DNA from: Sphingobium scionense
GTDB lineage: Bacteria > Pseudomonadota > Alphaproteobacteria > Sphingomonadales > Sphingomonadaceae
Direction of reading: 5' to 3'
NCBI RefSeq assembly: GCF_014197035.1
Contig: NZ_JACIEU010000005.1
Coordinates: 124,001-188,000, forward strand
Length of the DNA: 64,000 bases
In this document: positions 52,727 to 62,129 of the stretch, in pieces
Numbering within the stretch: position 1 is the stretch's first letter
Layout of the letters: each line of letters begins with the position of its first letter
Notes under the pieces: model-generated
The model's input: only the letters and a program-made list of their open reading frames with translations
What the model was told of the DNA's origin: nothing
Database searches by the model: none
Position numbers and translations under genes: made by a program

Positions 52727-54322
52727 ATGACCATATCCGACATTCTCCGCACCGCAGCGAACGCATCCAAGGCCTGGCCCTATGAGGAGGCACGCAAGCT
52801 TCTCAAGCGCTATCCCGCCAAAGGCAGTGAGTCGGGCGCGCCGGAGAAAGGCCATATCCTGTTCGAAACCGGCTATGGTCCCTCGGGACTGCCGCATATC
52901 GGCACCTTCAACGAAGTGTTGCGCACCACCATGGTCCGCAACGCCTATCATGCGCTGTCGGATATCCCGACCCGGCTGGTGGCGTTCAGCGACGATCTGG
53001 ACGGTTTCCGCAAGGTGCCGGACAATGTTCCCAACCAGACGATGCTGGCCGAATATCTGGGTAAGCCGCTGACGAAGGTGCCGGACCCGTTCGAGAAATA
53101 TGAAAGTTTCGCGCATCATAACAATGCGATGCTGCGGGAATTTCTCGACAGCTTCGGCTTTGAGTATGAATTCGTCTCGGCCACCGAACAGTATAAGGCC
53201 GGCGCCTTTGACGAGGCGCTGCGCCAGGTGCTGCGCCGCTATTCTGCGATCATGGATATCATGCTGCCGACCCTGCGCAAGGAACGGCAGGCGACCTATT
53301 CGCCCGTCCTGCCGATCAGCCCCAAGAGCGGCATCGTGTTGCAGGTGCCGGTCGAGGTGATCGATGCCGAAGCCGGTCTCGTCCGTTTCGTCGATGAAGG
53401 CGAGACGATCGAACAGTCGATCCTGGGTGGCGGAGCGAAGCTGCAATGGAAGGTCGACTGGGCGATGCGCTGGTATGCGCTGGGCGTCGACTATGAAATG
53501 GCGGGCAAGGATCTGATCGATTCGGTCACCCAGTCGTCGAAGATCTGCCGCGCGCTTGGCGGGCGCCCGCCGGAGGGCTTCAATTACGAGATGTTCCTCG
53601 ACGAAAAGGGCGAGAAAATCTCCAAATCCAAGGGCAATGGCCTCAGCCTCGAACAATGGCTGACCTATGGCCCGCAGGAAAGCCTGGCCTTCTACGCCTA
53701 TCGCGAACCCAAGAAGGCGAAGCAGTTGCACATGGGCGTGATCCCGCGCGCGGTCGACGAATATTGGCAGTTCCGCGGCAATTACCCCAAGCAGGCGATC
53801 GAGCAGCAGCTCGGCAACCCGGTCCATCATATCCATGACGGCAAGCTGCCCCAGGGTGAACTGCCGGTGACCTTCGGCCTGCTGCTGAACCTGGTCGGCG
53901 TGATGGGTGATGCCAGTCCCGAGCAGGTCTGGGGCTATCTCCAGAATTACGTCCCCGGTGCCAGCGCGGAAACCTATCCGGAACTGGACGCGCTGATCGG
54001 CCACGCGCTGGCCTATCATCGTGATTTCGTTGCGCCCACGCTCAAGCGTCGTGCGCCGGAAGCCAATGAAGCCGCCGCGCTTGCCAGGCTGGACGAAGAA
54101 CTGGCCGCCCTGCCCGCCGATGCCAGCGCGGAGGATATCCAGAATATCGTCTATGCCATCGGCAAGGATGAGGCTTTTGGTTTCGCCGAACTGCGCGACT
54201 GGTTCAAGGCGCTCTACCAGACGCTACTGGGCGCCGATCAGGGGCCGCGCATGGGCAGCTTCATCGCGCTCTACGGCATCGACAACAGCCGCAAGCTGAT
54301 TGCGCAGGCACTCGCCGCCTGA
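52727..54322 (+). CDS. lysK: Lysine--tRNA ligase, class I
   Basis: Charges tRNA-Lys. This is the class I (archaeal-type) enzyme rather than class II LysS. Signature motifs are GPSGLPHIGTFNEV (HIGH-like) and GEKISKSKGNGLSLEQWL (KMSKS-like). 531 residues, typical. No other aminoacyl-tRNA synthetase is in the window. Followed by a strong terminator at 54457. Confidence 0.97.
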   Translation: MTISDILRTAANASKAWPYEEARKLLKRYPAKGSESGAPEKGHILFETGYGPSGLPHIGTFNEVLRTTMVRNAYHALSDIPTRLVAFSDDLDGFRKVPDNVPNQTMLAEYLGKPLTKVPDPFEKYESFAHHNNAMLREFLDSFGFEYEFVSATEQYKAGAFDEALRQVLRRYSAIMDIMLPTLRKERQATYSPVLPISPKSGIVLQVPVEVIDAEAGLVRFVDEGETIEQSILGGGAKLQWKVDWAMRWYALGVDYEMAGKDLIDSVTQSSKICRALGGRPPEGFNYEMFLDEKGEKISKSKGNGLSLEQWLTYGPQESLAFYAYREPKKAKQLHMGVIPRAVDEYWQFRGNYPKQAIEQQLGNPVHHIHDGKLPQGELPVTFGLLLNLVGVMGDASPEQVWGYLQNYVPGASAETYPELDALIGHALAYHRDFVAPTLKRRAPEANEAAALARLDEELAALPADASAEDIQNIVYAIGKDEAFGFAELRDWFKALYQTLLGADQGPRMGSFIALYGIDNSRKLIAQALAA

Positions 54323-54456
54323 TCGGAACGAAGCGGGGAACCATCGCGCGCGCAGGGCGTTTCGCGAATGGTCCACCCCCCTTTCGGACTGATGGCGTGC
54401 CTGGCACGGCATCGGCCGCGCCGGCCCGGAAACGGGTGGCGCGGCCAAGGGGGATA

Positions 54457-54494
54457 GGAAAAGGCCCCGGGCATTTCTGTCCGGGGCCTTTTCC
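54457..54494. terminator. Bidirectional intrinsic terminator
   Basis: GGAAAAGGCCCCGG (54457-54470) pairs perfectly with CCGGGGCCTTTTCC (54481-54494), with a 10-nt loop, between lysK and the convergent RcnB-like gene. Confidence 0.85.
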
Positions 54495-54509
54495 GTTCGG
54501 TCGCTCGGC

Positions 54510-54980
54510 TTACCAGAAGAAGCCGCGATGGACGGTCATCACCCGGCCGGTCCGCACATTCACCAACAGCACGTCATTATAATGGCGGACCCAGCGCTGA
54601 TTGGCGGCCGGACGCGGCAGGCGATAGCGATAGGGATCGGCGATATAATAGCGCGAGCTATAATAGGTCGGCCGCATCATCTGGCCCTGGTTCCAGCTGG
54701 TGTAGCGGAACGGCGCGCGCCAGTTGCCGCCGCGATACACATCGCGATGGCTGCGGCGATAATCCTGCCAGTCTTCCCGCGCTTCCTGGCGGGAGTCGCG
54801 CACGTCGCGACGGGCTTCCCGGACATCGCGGCGATCGCCATGGCGCTGGGCTGCGCGCAGGTCGCGCTGGTCTTCGCGCAGCCGCTGCTCGCTGCGGCGG
54901 GCTTCGCCATAGGATTGGGCGGAGGCGACGCTGGGAACGACGGTGGCCGCCAGCAGGCCAAGGATGATGATCTTGCGCAT
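54510..54980 (-). CDS. RcnB-family exported protein (short)
   Basis: 156-residue periplasmic protein with signal peptide MRKIIILGLLAATVVPSVAS. A long Arg/Asp/Glu-rich helix (REDQRDLRAAQRHGDRRDV) is followed by a Tyr-rich part and the C-terminal RcnB module ending NDVLLVNVRTGRVMTVHRGFF. RcnB in E. coli is linked to nickel/cobalt homeostasis, but most alphaproteobacterial members are uncharacterised. GGGAG precedes the ATG by seven bases. Confidence 0.83.
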   Translation of the reverse strand: MRKIIILGLLAATVVPSVASAQSYGEARRSEQRLREDQRDLRAAQRHGDRRDVREARRDVRDSRQEAREDWQDYRRSHRDVYRGGNWRAPFRYTSWNQGQMMRPTYYSSRYYIADPYRYRLPRPAANQRWVRHYNDVLLVNVRTGRVMTVHRGFFW

Positions 54981-55119
54981 ATTTCTACTCCCATCAATCT
55001 GGTGGCTCGGGGACGCTTCCAACCGCTTCAGGCGGGGCAGGTTCCCTTACCAACATGTTGAATATGGAGTGGATTCGCTGAACCGGCCGGTAACGGCACT
55101 GTCAGGAACCAGTCATTTA

Positions 55120-55134
55120 TGTCGCAAAGTGTAA
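55120..55134. promoter_or_regulatory. TGTCGCAAAGTGTAA motif upstream of RcnB-like gene
   Basis: A 15-base exact match to the motif at 6654-6668. It is 140 bp upstream of an RcnB-like gene on the minus strand. Possible shared regulatory site. Confidence 0.35.
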
Positions 55135-55153
55135 TGGTGGGTGACGACTTGGT

Positions 55154-55831
55154 TCAGCGAACCCAGGGGCGCTCGCGAAACCATTTGGTCACGACATATT
55201 TGGTGCCCTGCGTCACCGGCCGGGCGGCATGCAGGCTATAGGGATTGGGCGCACCGTCGGGCTTGAGATTATTCCAGATCAGGATCATCCCCTCGATCGG
55301 CGGCACCATGAATTCGCAGCGCGGAAAATGGGTCTCGCCCCCGCCCTCGACCGGCGACAGATAGATCATCGCCGTCCAGTCGCGCTGGCCGCCGCTCTTG
55401 CGCATGTCGGGCCAATAGGCGGCGTTGACCGGAAAATAGTCGCAATGGACCTTATATTCCTGGCCCTGGGTGTAACGTTGTCCCTGCAATGTCTCGCCAT
55501 GATCGGGATCGAGCCCGGTCATGGCGCAGATGCGGGCGCTGATCGCATCGACCAGCGGATCGGCGCGATCCAGATTGCAGCTGTGGCTGGTGCGATAATC
55601 GCTGCTCTCGCTGCCGGAAAACAAGGTCGAAGGCTGCGCGCCGGCGTCGATGATCGCGCGCATCACCGCGCATTCTTCCGCGCCCAGGAAATCCTGCCGG
55701 CCATAGATTTCCAGATGGGGGTTGTCGATGCGGCTGACGAGCGGGTTGCGGTTCAGTTTCTCGCGCACCCGATCGCCGATCGCTGCCCGTGCCGGCGATG
55801 CGATGCCGCCATCATCCACTATCTCGTTCAT
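55154..55831 (-). CDS. Prolyl-4-hydroxylase-like 2OG-Fe(II) oxygenase
   Basis: 225-residue dioxygenase. Iron-site HxD is in KVHCDYFPVNAAYW, with the distal His in YSLHAARPVTQGTK and the downstream YVVTKWFRERPW supplying Lys/Arg for 2-oxoglutarate. It lies between two RcnB-like genes, all on the minus strand. The substrate could be a protein proline or another residue. Confidence 0.88.
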   Translation of the reverse strand: MNEIVDDGGIASPARAAIGDRVREKLNRNPLVSRIDNPHLEIYGRQDFLGAEECAVMRAIIDAGAQPSTLFSGSESSDYRTSHSCNLDRADPLVDAISARICAMTGLDPDHGETLQGQRYTQGQEYKVHCDYFPVNAAYWPDMRKSGGQRDWTAMIYLSPVEGGGETHFPRCEFMVPPIEGMILIWNNLKPDGAPNPYSLHAARPVTQGTKYVVTKWFRERPWVR

Positions 55832-55931
55832 GCCGCATCCCTGCCATTACCGGCCGGCGCTGCGCAATGAAAAATGGCCCGGAGCAGGGATGCCCCGGGC
55901 CAGGTCTCCTGAAGGCCAGTTCAGGAAGCGA

Positions 55932-56873
55932 TCACCAGAAGAAATTGCGGATCACATCGACGACATAGCCGTCGCGGACATCGACCAGCAGCGCGTCGTC
56001 ATAATAACGGATCCAGCGCATCGTGCCGTAGGCCGGCGGCAGGCGGTAATAATAGGGGTCGTTCAGCCAATAGTTCCTGCCATAGAGCGCACCCGACAGG
56101 AACACACCGATCGAGAAGCTGCGATAACCATAATTCCAACCCGACGGCGCATAATAACGGCCCATGCGGTAACGGTCGCCATAGCGGCTGCGATAGCCAT
56201 ACCAGTCATAGCGCCGATCCTGGCGCCAGCCATTGTCCCAGCGGCGCTGGTCTGCCCAACGGGTGCGATCGTCATAGCGGCGGCCACCATTGTTCCAGTT
56301 GCCCGGATAGCCGGGACGATCGCCGCGCCGGTCATTGTCGCTCCAGCGCCGATCGTCGGGGCGGCCGTCGCGATTGCGGTCGTTCCAGTCGCGGCCATTG
56401 CGATCGCGGTCCCAGACCTGGCGGTTCCAGTCGGGCCTGGCATCCGGTCGTGCATCGGGCCGACGATCCCCGCCGCGTCCATCCGGGCGGTCGGGTCGGG
56501 CGACCGGTTGCATGCCAGCCCCCGGATTGCCGGGGCCGGGATTGCCGGGACGCTGCCAATTGCCATTGGGGCGATCGGGGCGCTGGTCGGGCCGCTGATC
56601 CGGGCGGCTGACCCGTTCCGGGCCGCCCTGCCAGCGCTGCGCGGGCGCGGCCATTTGCGGGCGTCCGCCACGATCACCACCGCGATCGCTGCTGCCTTGC
56701 CAGCGCGTGCTGCCCTGCGCGCCGCGCATGTCGCCGCCCCGATTTCCAGGATTGCCCGCGCCGCGCTCGCCGCGTGGACCGCCGCCATTGTCGTTCCGCT
56801 GCGCATAGGCCGGTGCCACGCCGCTCAGCAGCGTCGCACCCATCAGGCCGGTCAGCATCCATTTCCTCAGCAT
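55932..56873 (-). CDS. RcnB-family exported protein with Asn/Gly/Arg/Asp-rich domain
   Basis: 313 residues; signal peptide MLRKWMLTGLMGATLL...PAYA. The middle ~180 residues are extremely rich in Gly, Asn, Arg, Asp and Trp (repeats like RPDQRPDRP and GNWNNGGRRYDDR), presumably disordered. The last ~90 residues form the RcnB module ending in DALLVDVRDGYVVDVIRNFF. It shares that C-terminus with the shorter protein at 54.5 kb, 60-plus residues apart from the oxygenase gene between. The start is the ATG at 56873. Confidence 0.8.
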   Translation of the reverse strand: MLRKWMLTGLMGATLLSGVAPAYAQRNDNGGGPRGERGAGNPGNRGGDMRGAQGSTRWQGSSDRGGDRGGRPQMAAPAQRWQGGPERVSRPDQRPDQRPDRPNGNWQRPGNPGPGNPGAGMQPVARPDRPDGRGGDRRPDARPDARPDWNRQVWDRDRNGRDWNDRNRDGRPDDRRWSDNDRRGDRPGYPGNWNNGGRRYDDRTRWADQRRWDNGWRQDRRYDWYGYRSRYGDRYRMGRYYAPSGWNYGYRSFSIGVFLSGALYGRNYWLNDPYYYRLPPAYGTMRWIRYYDDALLVDVRDGYVVDVIRNFFW

Positions 56874-57117
56874 CGTTCCGATTCCTCGTGCGGGAACCAT
56901 CTGTTCCCTTCATGCCGCATTCCTACGCGCATGGCGATGTCGCGATGCTGAATTGGCTTGTCAGCGATTTGAAAGAATCTCCGCTGCACCAATGGACAAG
57001 CGGGATCATTGCTTCCATTCCATCCGTTTGCATCGACAAGGCCCGGTAAATGGCCTGTTCGGCGCAAAGCTGATCCAGATCAGTGCAGTGCCGACAAACA
57101 AGCATTAGGACCGACGG

Positions 57118-57657
57118 GTGATAAGAACTGCCGATGCCGGCCGCACAAGACAGGCCCTGCGTGCCGCGACGATGGAGAGCCATCAACGGGTCGATGACCT
57201 GTTTTCTCATTTTTCGCTCGCCTCCGCGCCCGATTACCGTGCGTTCCTGCGCGCCCATGCCCGTGCGATCGCCGCGCTGGAACCGGCCGCCCAGCCCGAT
57301 TCGCCGCGGCTTGCGCTGATGGCGCAGGATCTGGCGGCCTTGGGCGACGCCATGCCCGCGCCGTTGCCTATGCTGTCCACAGGCGGCGACGGCTTCCGCT
57401 GGGGCCTGCTCTATGCGCTCGAAGGATCGCGCCTGGGCGGCGCCATGCTCGCGCGCCAGGTCGCGGACTACCTGCCCCGCGCCTATCTCTCCGCGGTCCA
57501 TGGCAAGGGCGGCTGGCTCGCTTTCCAGCACCAACTTGATGCCGCTGCGGCGCAGGGCGATGCCACCTGGCTGGACGATGCGATCGCCGGCGCGCAGACG
57601 GCCTTCGCTGTGTTTGAAGCGGGCGCGCGTGCCGAACGGGAAGTCGCCTGTGACTGA
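57118..57657 (+). CDS. bphO: Biliverdin-forming heme oxygenase
   Basis: Converts haem to biliverdin, the chromophore of the downstream phytochrome. 179 residues from a GTG start. The proximal His is His22 in TMESHQRVDDLFSHF; the distal helix is seen in GDGFRWGLLYALEGSRLGG. The next gene overlaps its stop codon by eight bases, so the two are translationally coupled. Confidence 0.92.
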   Translation: MIRTADAGRTRQALRAATMESHQRVDDLFSHFSLASAPDYRAFLRAHARAIAALEPAAQPDSPRLALMAQDLAALGDAMPAPLPMLSTGGDGFRWGLLYALEGSRLGGAMLARQVADYLPRAYLSAVHGKGGWLAFQHQLDAAAAQGDATWLDDAIAGAQTAFAVFEAGARAEREVACD

Positions 57658-60214
57658 TGTGACCAGCCCGCAAGCGCAGAGCTTCACCGTCGACATCAAT
57701 AATTGCGATCGTGAGCCGATTCATGTGCTCGGCACGGTCCAGCCCTTCGGCTTCCTCGTCGCCCTGACCGCCGACTGGCTGGTCTCGCGGGTATCGGCCA
57801 ACAGCGCCGATCATATCGGCCTGGCGCCGGGCCAGATGCTGGGCCAGCCGGTCAGTGCGGTGTTCACCGCCGACGCAATTCATACGCTGCGCAATCGCAT
57901 CACCCTGCTACGTGGCCCCGATTCGGTCGAGCGTGTCTTCTCGCTGCGGCTGGTGGAGGGCGGCGCGCCGTTCGACGTCGCCGTCCATTTCTCGGGGCAA
58001 CTGGTGGTGATCGAGGCGGAGCCTGCCGTGCCCGATGAGATGGAGGCCAGTTCCATGGTCCGCTCGATGGTCGCGCGGCTGGCGCAGGCGGATGGCATGA
58101 CCGCCTTCCTGCGCGATGGCGCACGCCAGGTGCGGGCGCTCACCGGCTTCGACCGGGTGATGGTCTATCGCTTTGCCGACAATGGCGATGGCGAGGTGGT
58201 GGCGGAGGCACTGCGTCCCGGCATCGACAGTTTCTTCGGCCTCCATTATCCCGCCTCCGACATTCCGGTGCAGGCGCGCGCGCTCTACATGCGCAACATC
58301 TTCCGGGTGATCGCCGACATCAATGCGCCGCCGGTGCCGGTCATTCCGACGCTCGATCCCTCTGGCGCCGCGCTCGACATGTCGCTCTGCGTCACCCGCG
58401 CCGTATCGCCGATCCATATCGAATATCTGCGCAACATGGGGGTGGGGGCTTCGCTCTCCATCTCGATCATCGTCGATGGCAAGCTGTGGGGCCTGTTCGC
58501 CTGCCACCATTATGCGCCGCGCCTGCCCAGTTTCGCGCAACGCAGCGCTGCCGAATTGTTCGGCCAGATCTTCTCGATGATGCTGGAAGGGCGCGAGCGG
58601 GCAGAGACCGCCAGCTATGAGGGCAAGGCCCGCCAGGTCGCCGACCGGCTGCTTTCGGCCGTTGCGCAGGATCATGACCTGATGTCCAACGCCCGCTGGC
58701 TGGGCGACATCATCTTCGACACGATTCCCGCCGATGGCGTGGGCATCTATATCGATGGGCAGATGACCCTGTCGGGCCTGACCCCGGACGAACCCTCCTT
58801 CGCCGCGATCGTCTCGATGCTCAACCGCACCGCCGCCAGCCAGGTCTATACCACCGACAGCATCGCCCGCATCATGCCCGAAGCCCTGGCCCATGCCGAT
58901 CGCGCCGCCGGGCTGCTCGCCATTCCGATCTCGCGCCGGCCGCGCGATTATGTCGTGCTGTTCCGCGCCGAACAACTGCGCTCGGTCCGCTGGGCCGGCA
59001 AGCAGGACAAGCATATCGAATATGGCCCCAACGGCCCGCGCCTGACCCCGCGCAAGAGTTTCGAGGAATGGTCGGAACTGGTGAAGGGCACGGCCGTCGC
59101 CTTCATGCCGGCCGAACTGCGCGTCGCCGAAGCGCTGCGCACGGCGCTGCTGGAAGTGATCCTGCGCCTGTCCGATTCCGCGGACGAGGAACGGCAGCGC
59201 GCGCATGAAAAGCAGGAACTGCTGATCGCGGAACTCAACCACCGCGTCCGCAACATCCTCGCTTTGATCCGTGGCCTCATTTCCCAGACCCGCGACAGCG
59301 CGATGTCGGTCGACCAGTTCATCGGCACGCTGGAAAGCCGGGTCCATGCGCTGGCCCGCGCCCATGACCAGATCACCGCCGATCGCTGGGCGCCCGCACG
59401 CCTCTATGACCTGATCGAGGTGGAGGCTGGCGCCTATCTGGGCGACCGGCGCGACCGGGTGAAGCTGGCCGGCCCCAATGTGCTGCTGACCCCCGCCGCC
59501 TTCACCGTGCTGGCGCTCGTCGTCCACGAACTGCTGACCAACGCCGCCAAATATGGTGCGCTGTCAGACAGCGGTACGGTATCGATCGACTGGCATGTCG
59601 ATCCGGAGGGCAGCCTGCTGCTCCACTGGCAGGAAAGCGGTGGCCCGGCCGTCGTTGCACCCTCGCGCCGGGGGTTCGGGTCGACCGTGATCGAGCGCTC
59701 CATCCCCTATGATCTGGATGGCCGGGCGGAGGTCAATTATCGGCTCGCCGGCCTAGAAGCCCATTTCTGCATTCCGTCCACCCATGTCGCCTCGATCCTG
59801 CCCGATATCGCCGGCACGGATCGGGCAAAGCCCGCGCCCGCTCCCTCGCCGCATCTGCTCAAGGGGCGGCAGATATTGCTGGTCGAGGATAATATGATCA
59901 TCGCCATGGATGGCGAAGATGCGCTGCGCGACCTCGGCGCGCAGGTCATGACCGCCGCCAGCATCGGCCGCGCGCATGAAGCGCTTATGCTCCATCCGAT
60001 CGACATCGCTGTGCTCGACTTCAATCTGGGCAATGAAACCAGCCTGCCGATCGCCGACATGCTGGCGCAGCGGGGCGTGCCCTTCCTGTTCGCGACCGGC
60101 TATGGCGACGGGCTCGACCTGCCCGATCGCTTCAGCGAGGTCACCCTGCTCAAAAAGCCCTATTCGGGTGCGACCCTGGCCCAGGCGATCGCCCCGCTGC
60201 TGGCCAGGGTCTGA
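57650..60214 (+). CDS. bphP: Bacteriophytochrome with HWE histidine kinase and receiver domains
   Basis: Red/far-red light sensor hybrid kinase, 854 residues. The chromophore Cys is Cys19 in NNCDREPIHVLGTVQPFGF. The GAF motif PASDIPVQARALYMRN is near residue 200, and a PHY domain follows. The kinase is of HWE/HisKA_2 type with ELNHRVRNILALIRGL near 527, and the C-terminal receiver domain has phosphoacceptor Asp790 in VLDFNLGNE. The start is a GTG overlapping bphO. The output receiver is in the same chain, with no separate regulator next door. Confidence 0.93.
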   Translation: MTDVTSPQAQSFTVDINNCDREPIHVLGTVQPFGFLVALTADWLVSRVSANSADHIGLAPGQMLGQPVSAVFTADAIHTLRNRITLLRGPDSVERVFSLRLVEGGAPFDVAVHFSGQLVVIEAEPAVPDEMEASSMVRSMVARLAQADGMTAFLRDGARQVRALTGFDRVMVYRFADNGDGEVVAEALRPGIDSFFGLHYPASDIPVQARALYMRNIFRVIADINAPPVPVIPTLDPSGAALDMSLCVTRAVSPIHIEYLRNMGVGASLSISIIVDGKLWGLFACHHYAPRLPSFAQRSAAELFGQIFSMMLEGRERAETASYEGKARQVADRLLSAVAQDHDLMSNARWLGDIIFDTIPADGVGIYIDGQMTLSGLTPDEPSFAAIVSMLNRTAASQVYTTDSIARIMPEALAHADRAAGLLAIPISRRPRDYVVLFRAEQLRSVRWAGKQDKHIEYGPNGPRLTPRKSFEEWSELVKGTAVAFMPAELRVAEALRTALLEVILRLSDSADEERQRAHEKQELLIAELNHRVRNILALIRGLISQTRDSAMSVDQFIGTLESRVHALARAHDQITADRWAPARLYDLIEVEAGAYLGDRRDRVKLAGPNVLLTPAAFTVLALVVHELLTNAAKYGALSDSGTVSIDWHVDPEGSLLLHWQESGGPAVVAPSRRGFGSTVIERSIPYDLDGRAEVNYRLAGLEAHFCIPSTHVASILPDIAGTDRAKPAPAPSPHLLKGRQILLVEDNMIIAMDGEDALRDLGAQVMTAASIGRAHEALMLHPIDIAVLDFNLGNETSLPIADMLAQRGVPFLFATGYGDGLDLPDRFSEVTLLKKPYSGATLAQAIAPLLARV

Positions 60215-60279
60215 CGGGAAACAGTCGGTTTCCGTCTGGCGCGTTGCGCGGGCGGTGCCGGCATCCGATCTAGGCGGGC

Positions 60280-61089
60280 ATGAAACAGCCTGCCTTGTTC
60301 ATCCCCCATGGTGGAGGTCCCTGCTTCTTCATGGACCCCGCCGATCCCCAGCACCCGCACAGCGACGCGATGTGGCAGCCGATGCAGGAGTATCTGGCCG
60401 GCCTGGTCGCCGACCTGCCGGAACGGCCGCGCGCAATCCTGCTGGTGTCGGGCCATTGGGAAACGCCGGGTTTCACCGTTCATGACGGTGCCCGGCCGCC
60501 CTTGCTGTTCGACTATTTTGGTTTTCCTCCACACACCTATCAGTTGCACTGGGACGCGCCGGGCGCGCCCGCGCTCGCCGATCGCGCGGCCGAACTGCTG
60601 GAGCAGGCGGGCTTTGCGACCGCGCGCGAATCCGAACGGGGCTGGGACCATGGCGTCTTCATCCCGATGAAGGTCGCGCTGCCCGATGCCGACATTCCGG
60701 TAGCGCAACTGTCATTGCGCCGGGATCTCGATCCGGCCGATCATATTGCCGCCGGTCGCGCGCTTGCGCCGCTGCGCGAGGAGGGCGTGCTGATCGTCGG
60801 ATCGGGCATGAGCTTCCACAATCTGCGCGTGCGCGGCGCGATGGCGACGGCGCCGTCGCTTGAGTGGGACGATGCGTTGCGCGATGCCGTGACCGATCCC
60901 GATCCGGTCCGTAGGGCAATGCGCGTCGCTGCCTGGGATCATCTGCCCCATGCCCGCTTCGCCCATCCGCGCGAGGAGCATCTGTTGCCGCTGATGGTGG
61001 CGCTGGGGGCAGGCGGCGATGATGCGGCCATCTGCGCTCATCGCAGCACGGTGCTGGGCTGGACGGTTTCGGGCTATCGCTTCGGTTAA
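60280..61089 (+). CDS. DODA-type class III extradiol dioxygenase
   Basis: 269-residue protein of the 4,5-DOPA dioxygenase/LigB family. Metal-binding and catalytic histidines are suggested by IPHGGGPCFF, GHWETPGFTVHDG, RGWDHGVFIPMK, GSGMSFHNLRV and PREEHLLPLMVALGAG. Sphingomonads often carry such ring-cleaving or related enzymes. The substrate is unknown and no aromatic-degradation operon is adjacent. The start is the ATG at 60280. Confidence 0.9.
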   Translation: MKQPALFIPHGGGPCFFMDPADPQHPHSDAMWQPMQEYLAGLVADLPERPRAILLVSGHWETPGFTVHDGARPPLLFDYFGFPPHTYQLHWDAPGAPALADRAAELLEQAGFATARESERGWDHGVFIPMKVALPDADIPVAQLSLRRDLDPADHIAAGRALAPLREEGVLIVGSGMSFHNLRVRGAMATAPSLEWDDALRDAVTDPDPVRRAMRVAAWDHLPHARFAHPREEHLLPLMVALGAGGDDAAICAHRSTVLGWTVSGYRFG

Positions 61090-61098
61090 GGCCGATAT

Positions 61099-61650
61099 CT
61101 AGGGCTTGCGCAGCGCCGGCACGGCCTGCACCGCCTCGTCCGGCGTGATGCCGGGCGGCGGCGCGGCCTGGATCGGGTCGTCGCCTGCCTGGTCCTCGCC
61201 GCGCATGATCCGGCCCGCGCGCTTGATTGCGCCGCGCAGCCGGGGATAGACGCCGCAGCGACAGATATTGGTGATCGCCGCATCGATCTCCGCGTCCGTG
61301 GGGTCGTTGGTCCGCCGCAGCAATACCGACGCCGCCATGATGATGCCGGACATGCAGTAACCGCATTGGGAGACATTCTCCGCCGCGAACGCCTGTTGCA
61401 GCGGATGGCCGCGATCGGGCGACAGCGCCTCGATCGTCGTCACGAACCGACCCTCGGTCTTGCCGATCGTCACCTGGCAGGACCGCACAGCCTCGCCATC
61501 GATATCCACGGTGCAGGCGCCGCAATCGCCAGTGCCGCAGCCATATTTTGTTCCCGTCAGGTTGGACGCGTCGCGCAGCGCCCACAGCAGCGGCGTCTCC
61601 GGGTCCATCCGATATTGCACCGGCCGGTCATTGACGGTGAAGCGCGTCAT
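61099..61650 (-). CDS. (2Fe-2S) small subunit of a molybdenum hydroxylase (IorA-like)
   Basis: 183-residue protein with two 2Fe-2S clusters: TKYGCGTGDCGACTVDI with a later SCQV, and SQCGYCMSGIIMAA with NICRCGVYPR. Such subunits partner a large molybdopterin-binding subunit, but none is nearby, so it is an orphan. It overlaps the DUF2721 gene by four bases. Its substrate is unknown. Confidence 0.9.
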   Translation of the reverse strand: MTRFTVNDRPVQYRMDPETPLLWALRDASNLTGTKYGCGTGDCGACTVDIDGEAVRSCQVTIGKTEGRFVTTIEALSPDRGHPLQQAFAAENVSQCGYCMSGIIMAASVLLRRTNDPTDAEIDAAITNICRCGVYPRLRGAIKRAGRIMRGEDQAGDDPIQAAPPPGITPDEAVQAVPALRKP

Positions 61651-62129
61651 GCCGCCTCTTCTTCCTCGACCTGATGGTAGAGCACCTCGTTGCGGATATG
61701 GATGGTGCGCGACGCCAGCCGGATTTCCTGGATGAAGGTGCCAAAGGCGGCTGCCTGCAACATCATTGCCAGGCTGAACAGGATGGCGATCGGCGTGCCC
61801 AGATGGGCGTTGAACAGATTGCCCGCGAATAGCAGGATGACGACCAGGCAGACCGCGCAGGCCGACGCCACCGACAGGAAGATCGCGCCATTGACCACGC
61901 TCATGCGCCGGTCGAGCACGCGGATCTCGCTCACCATCCGGTCATGCTCCTTGCCGCGCGTGCTCAACACCCAATCCTCGACCGCGCGCGCGCGATCGAT
62001 GATGCGGGCCAGCCGGCTGACGCAGACATTCAGGAACGCACCGATACCGGCGAGCAGGAAGACGGGGGCAAGCGCAAGCTGGATCGTCTGGGCGACCTGG
62101 CTGACTTGCGGAAGGGGGATCATTGTCAT
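61647..62129 (-). CDS. DUF2721 membrane protein
   Basis: 160-residue protein of three or so hydrophobic segments (LALAPVFLLAGIGAFLNVC, AIFLSVASACAVCLVVILLF, TPIAILFSLAMMLQAAAFG) with a charged cytosolic loop (RLARIIDRARAVEDW). Characteristic DUF2721 pattern; function unknown. Both its ends overlap neighbours by four bases (ATGA), so it is part of a coupled operon. Confidence 0.9.
   Translation of the reverse strand: MTMIPLPQVSQVAQTIQLALAPVFLLAGIGAFLNVCVSRLARIIDRARAVEDWVLSTRGKEHDRMVSEIRVLDRRMSVVNGAIFLSVASACAVCLVVILLFAGNLFNAHLGTPIAILFSLAMMLQAAAFGTFIQEIRLASRTIHIRNEVLYHQVEEEEAA

Noticed and set aside
55018..55045. EcfG-type general-stress promoter (GGAAC...CGTT) upstream of the short RcnB-like gene
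   Set aside because: A GGAAC is present on the minus strand, but the spacing to CGGTT is about 15, not the expected 16-17 to CGTT.
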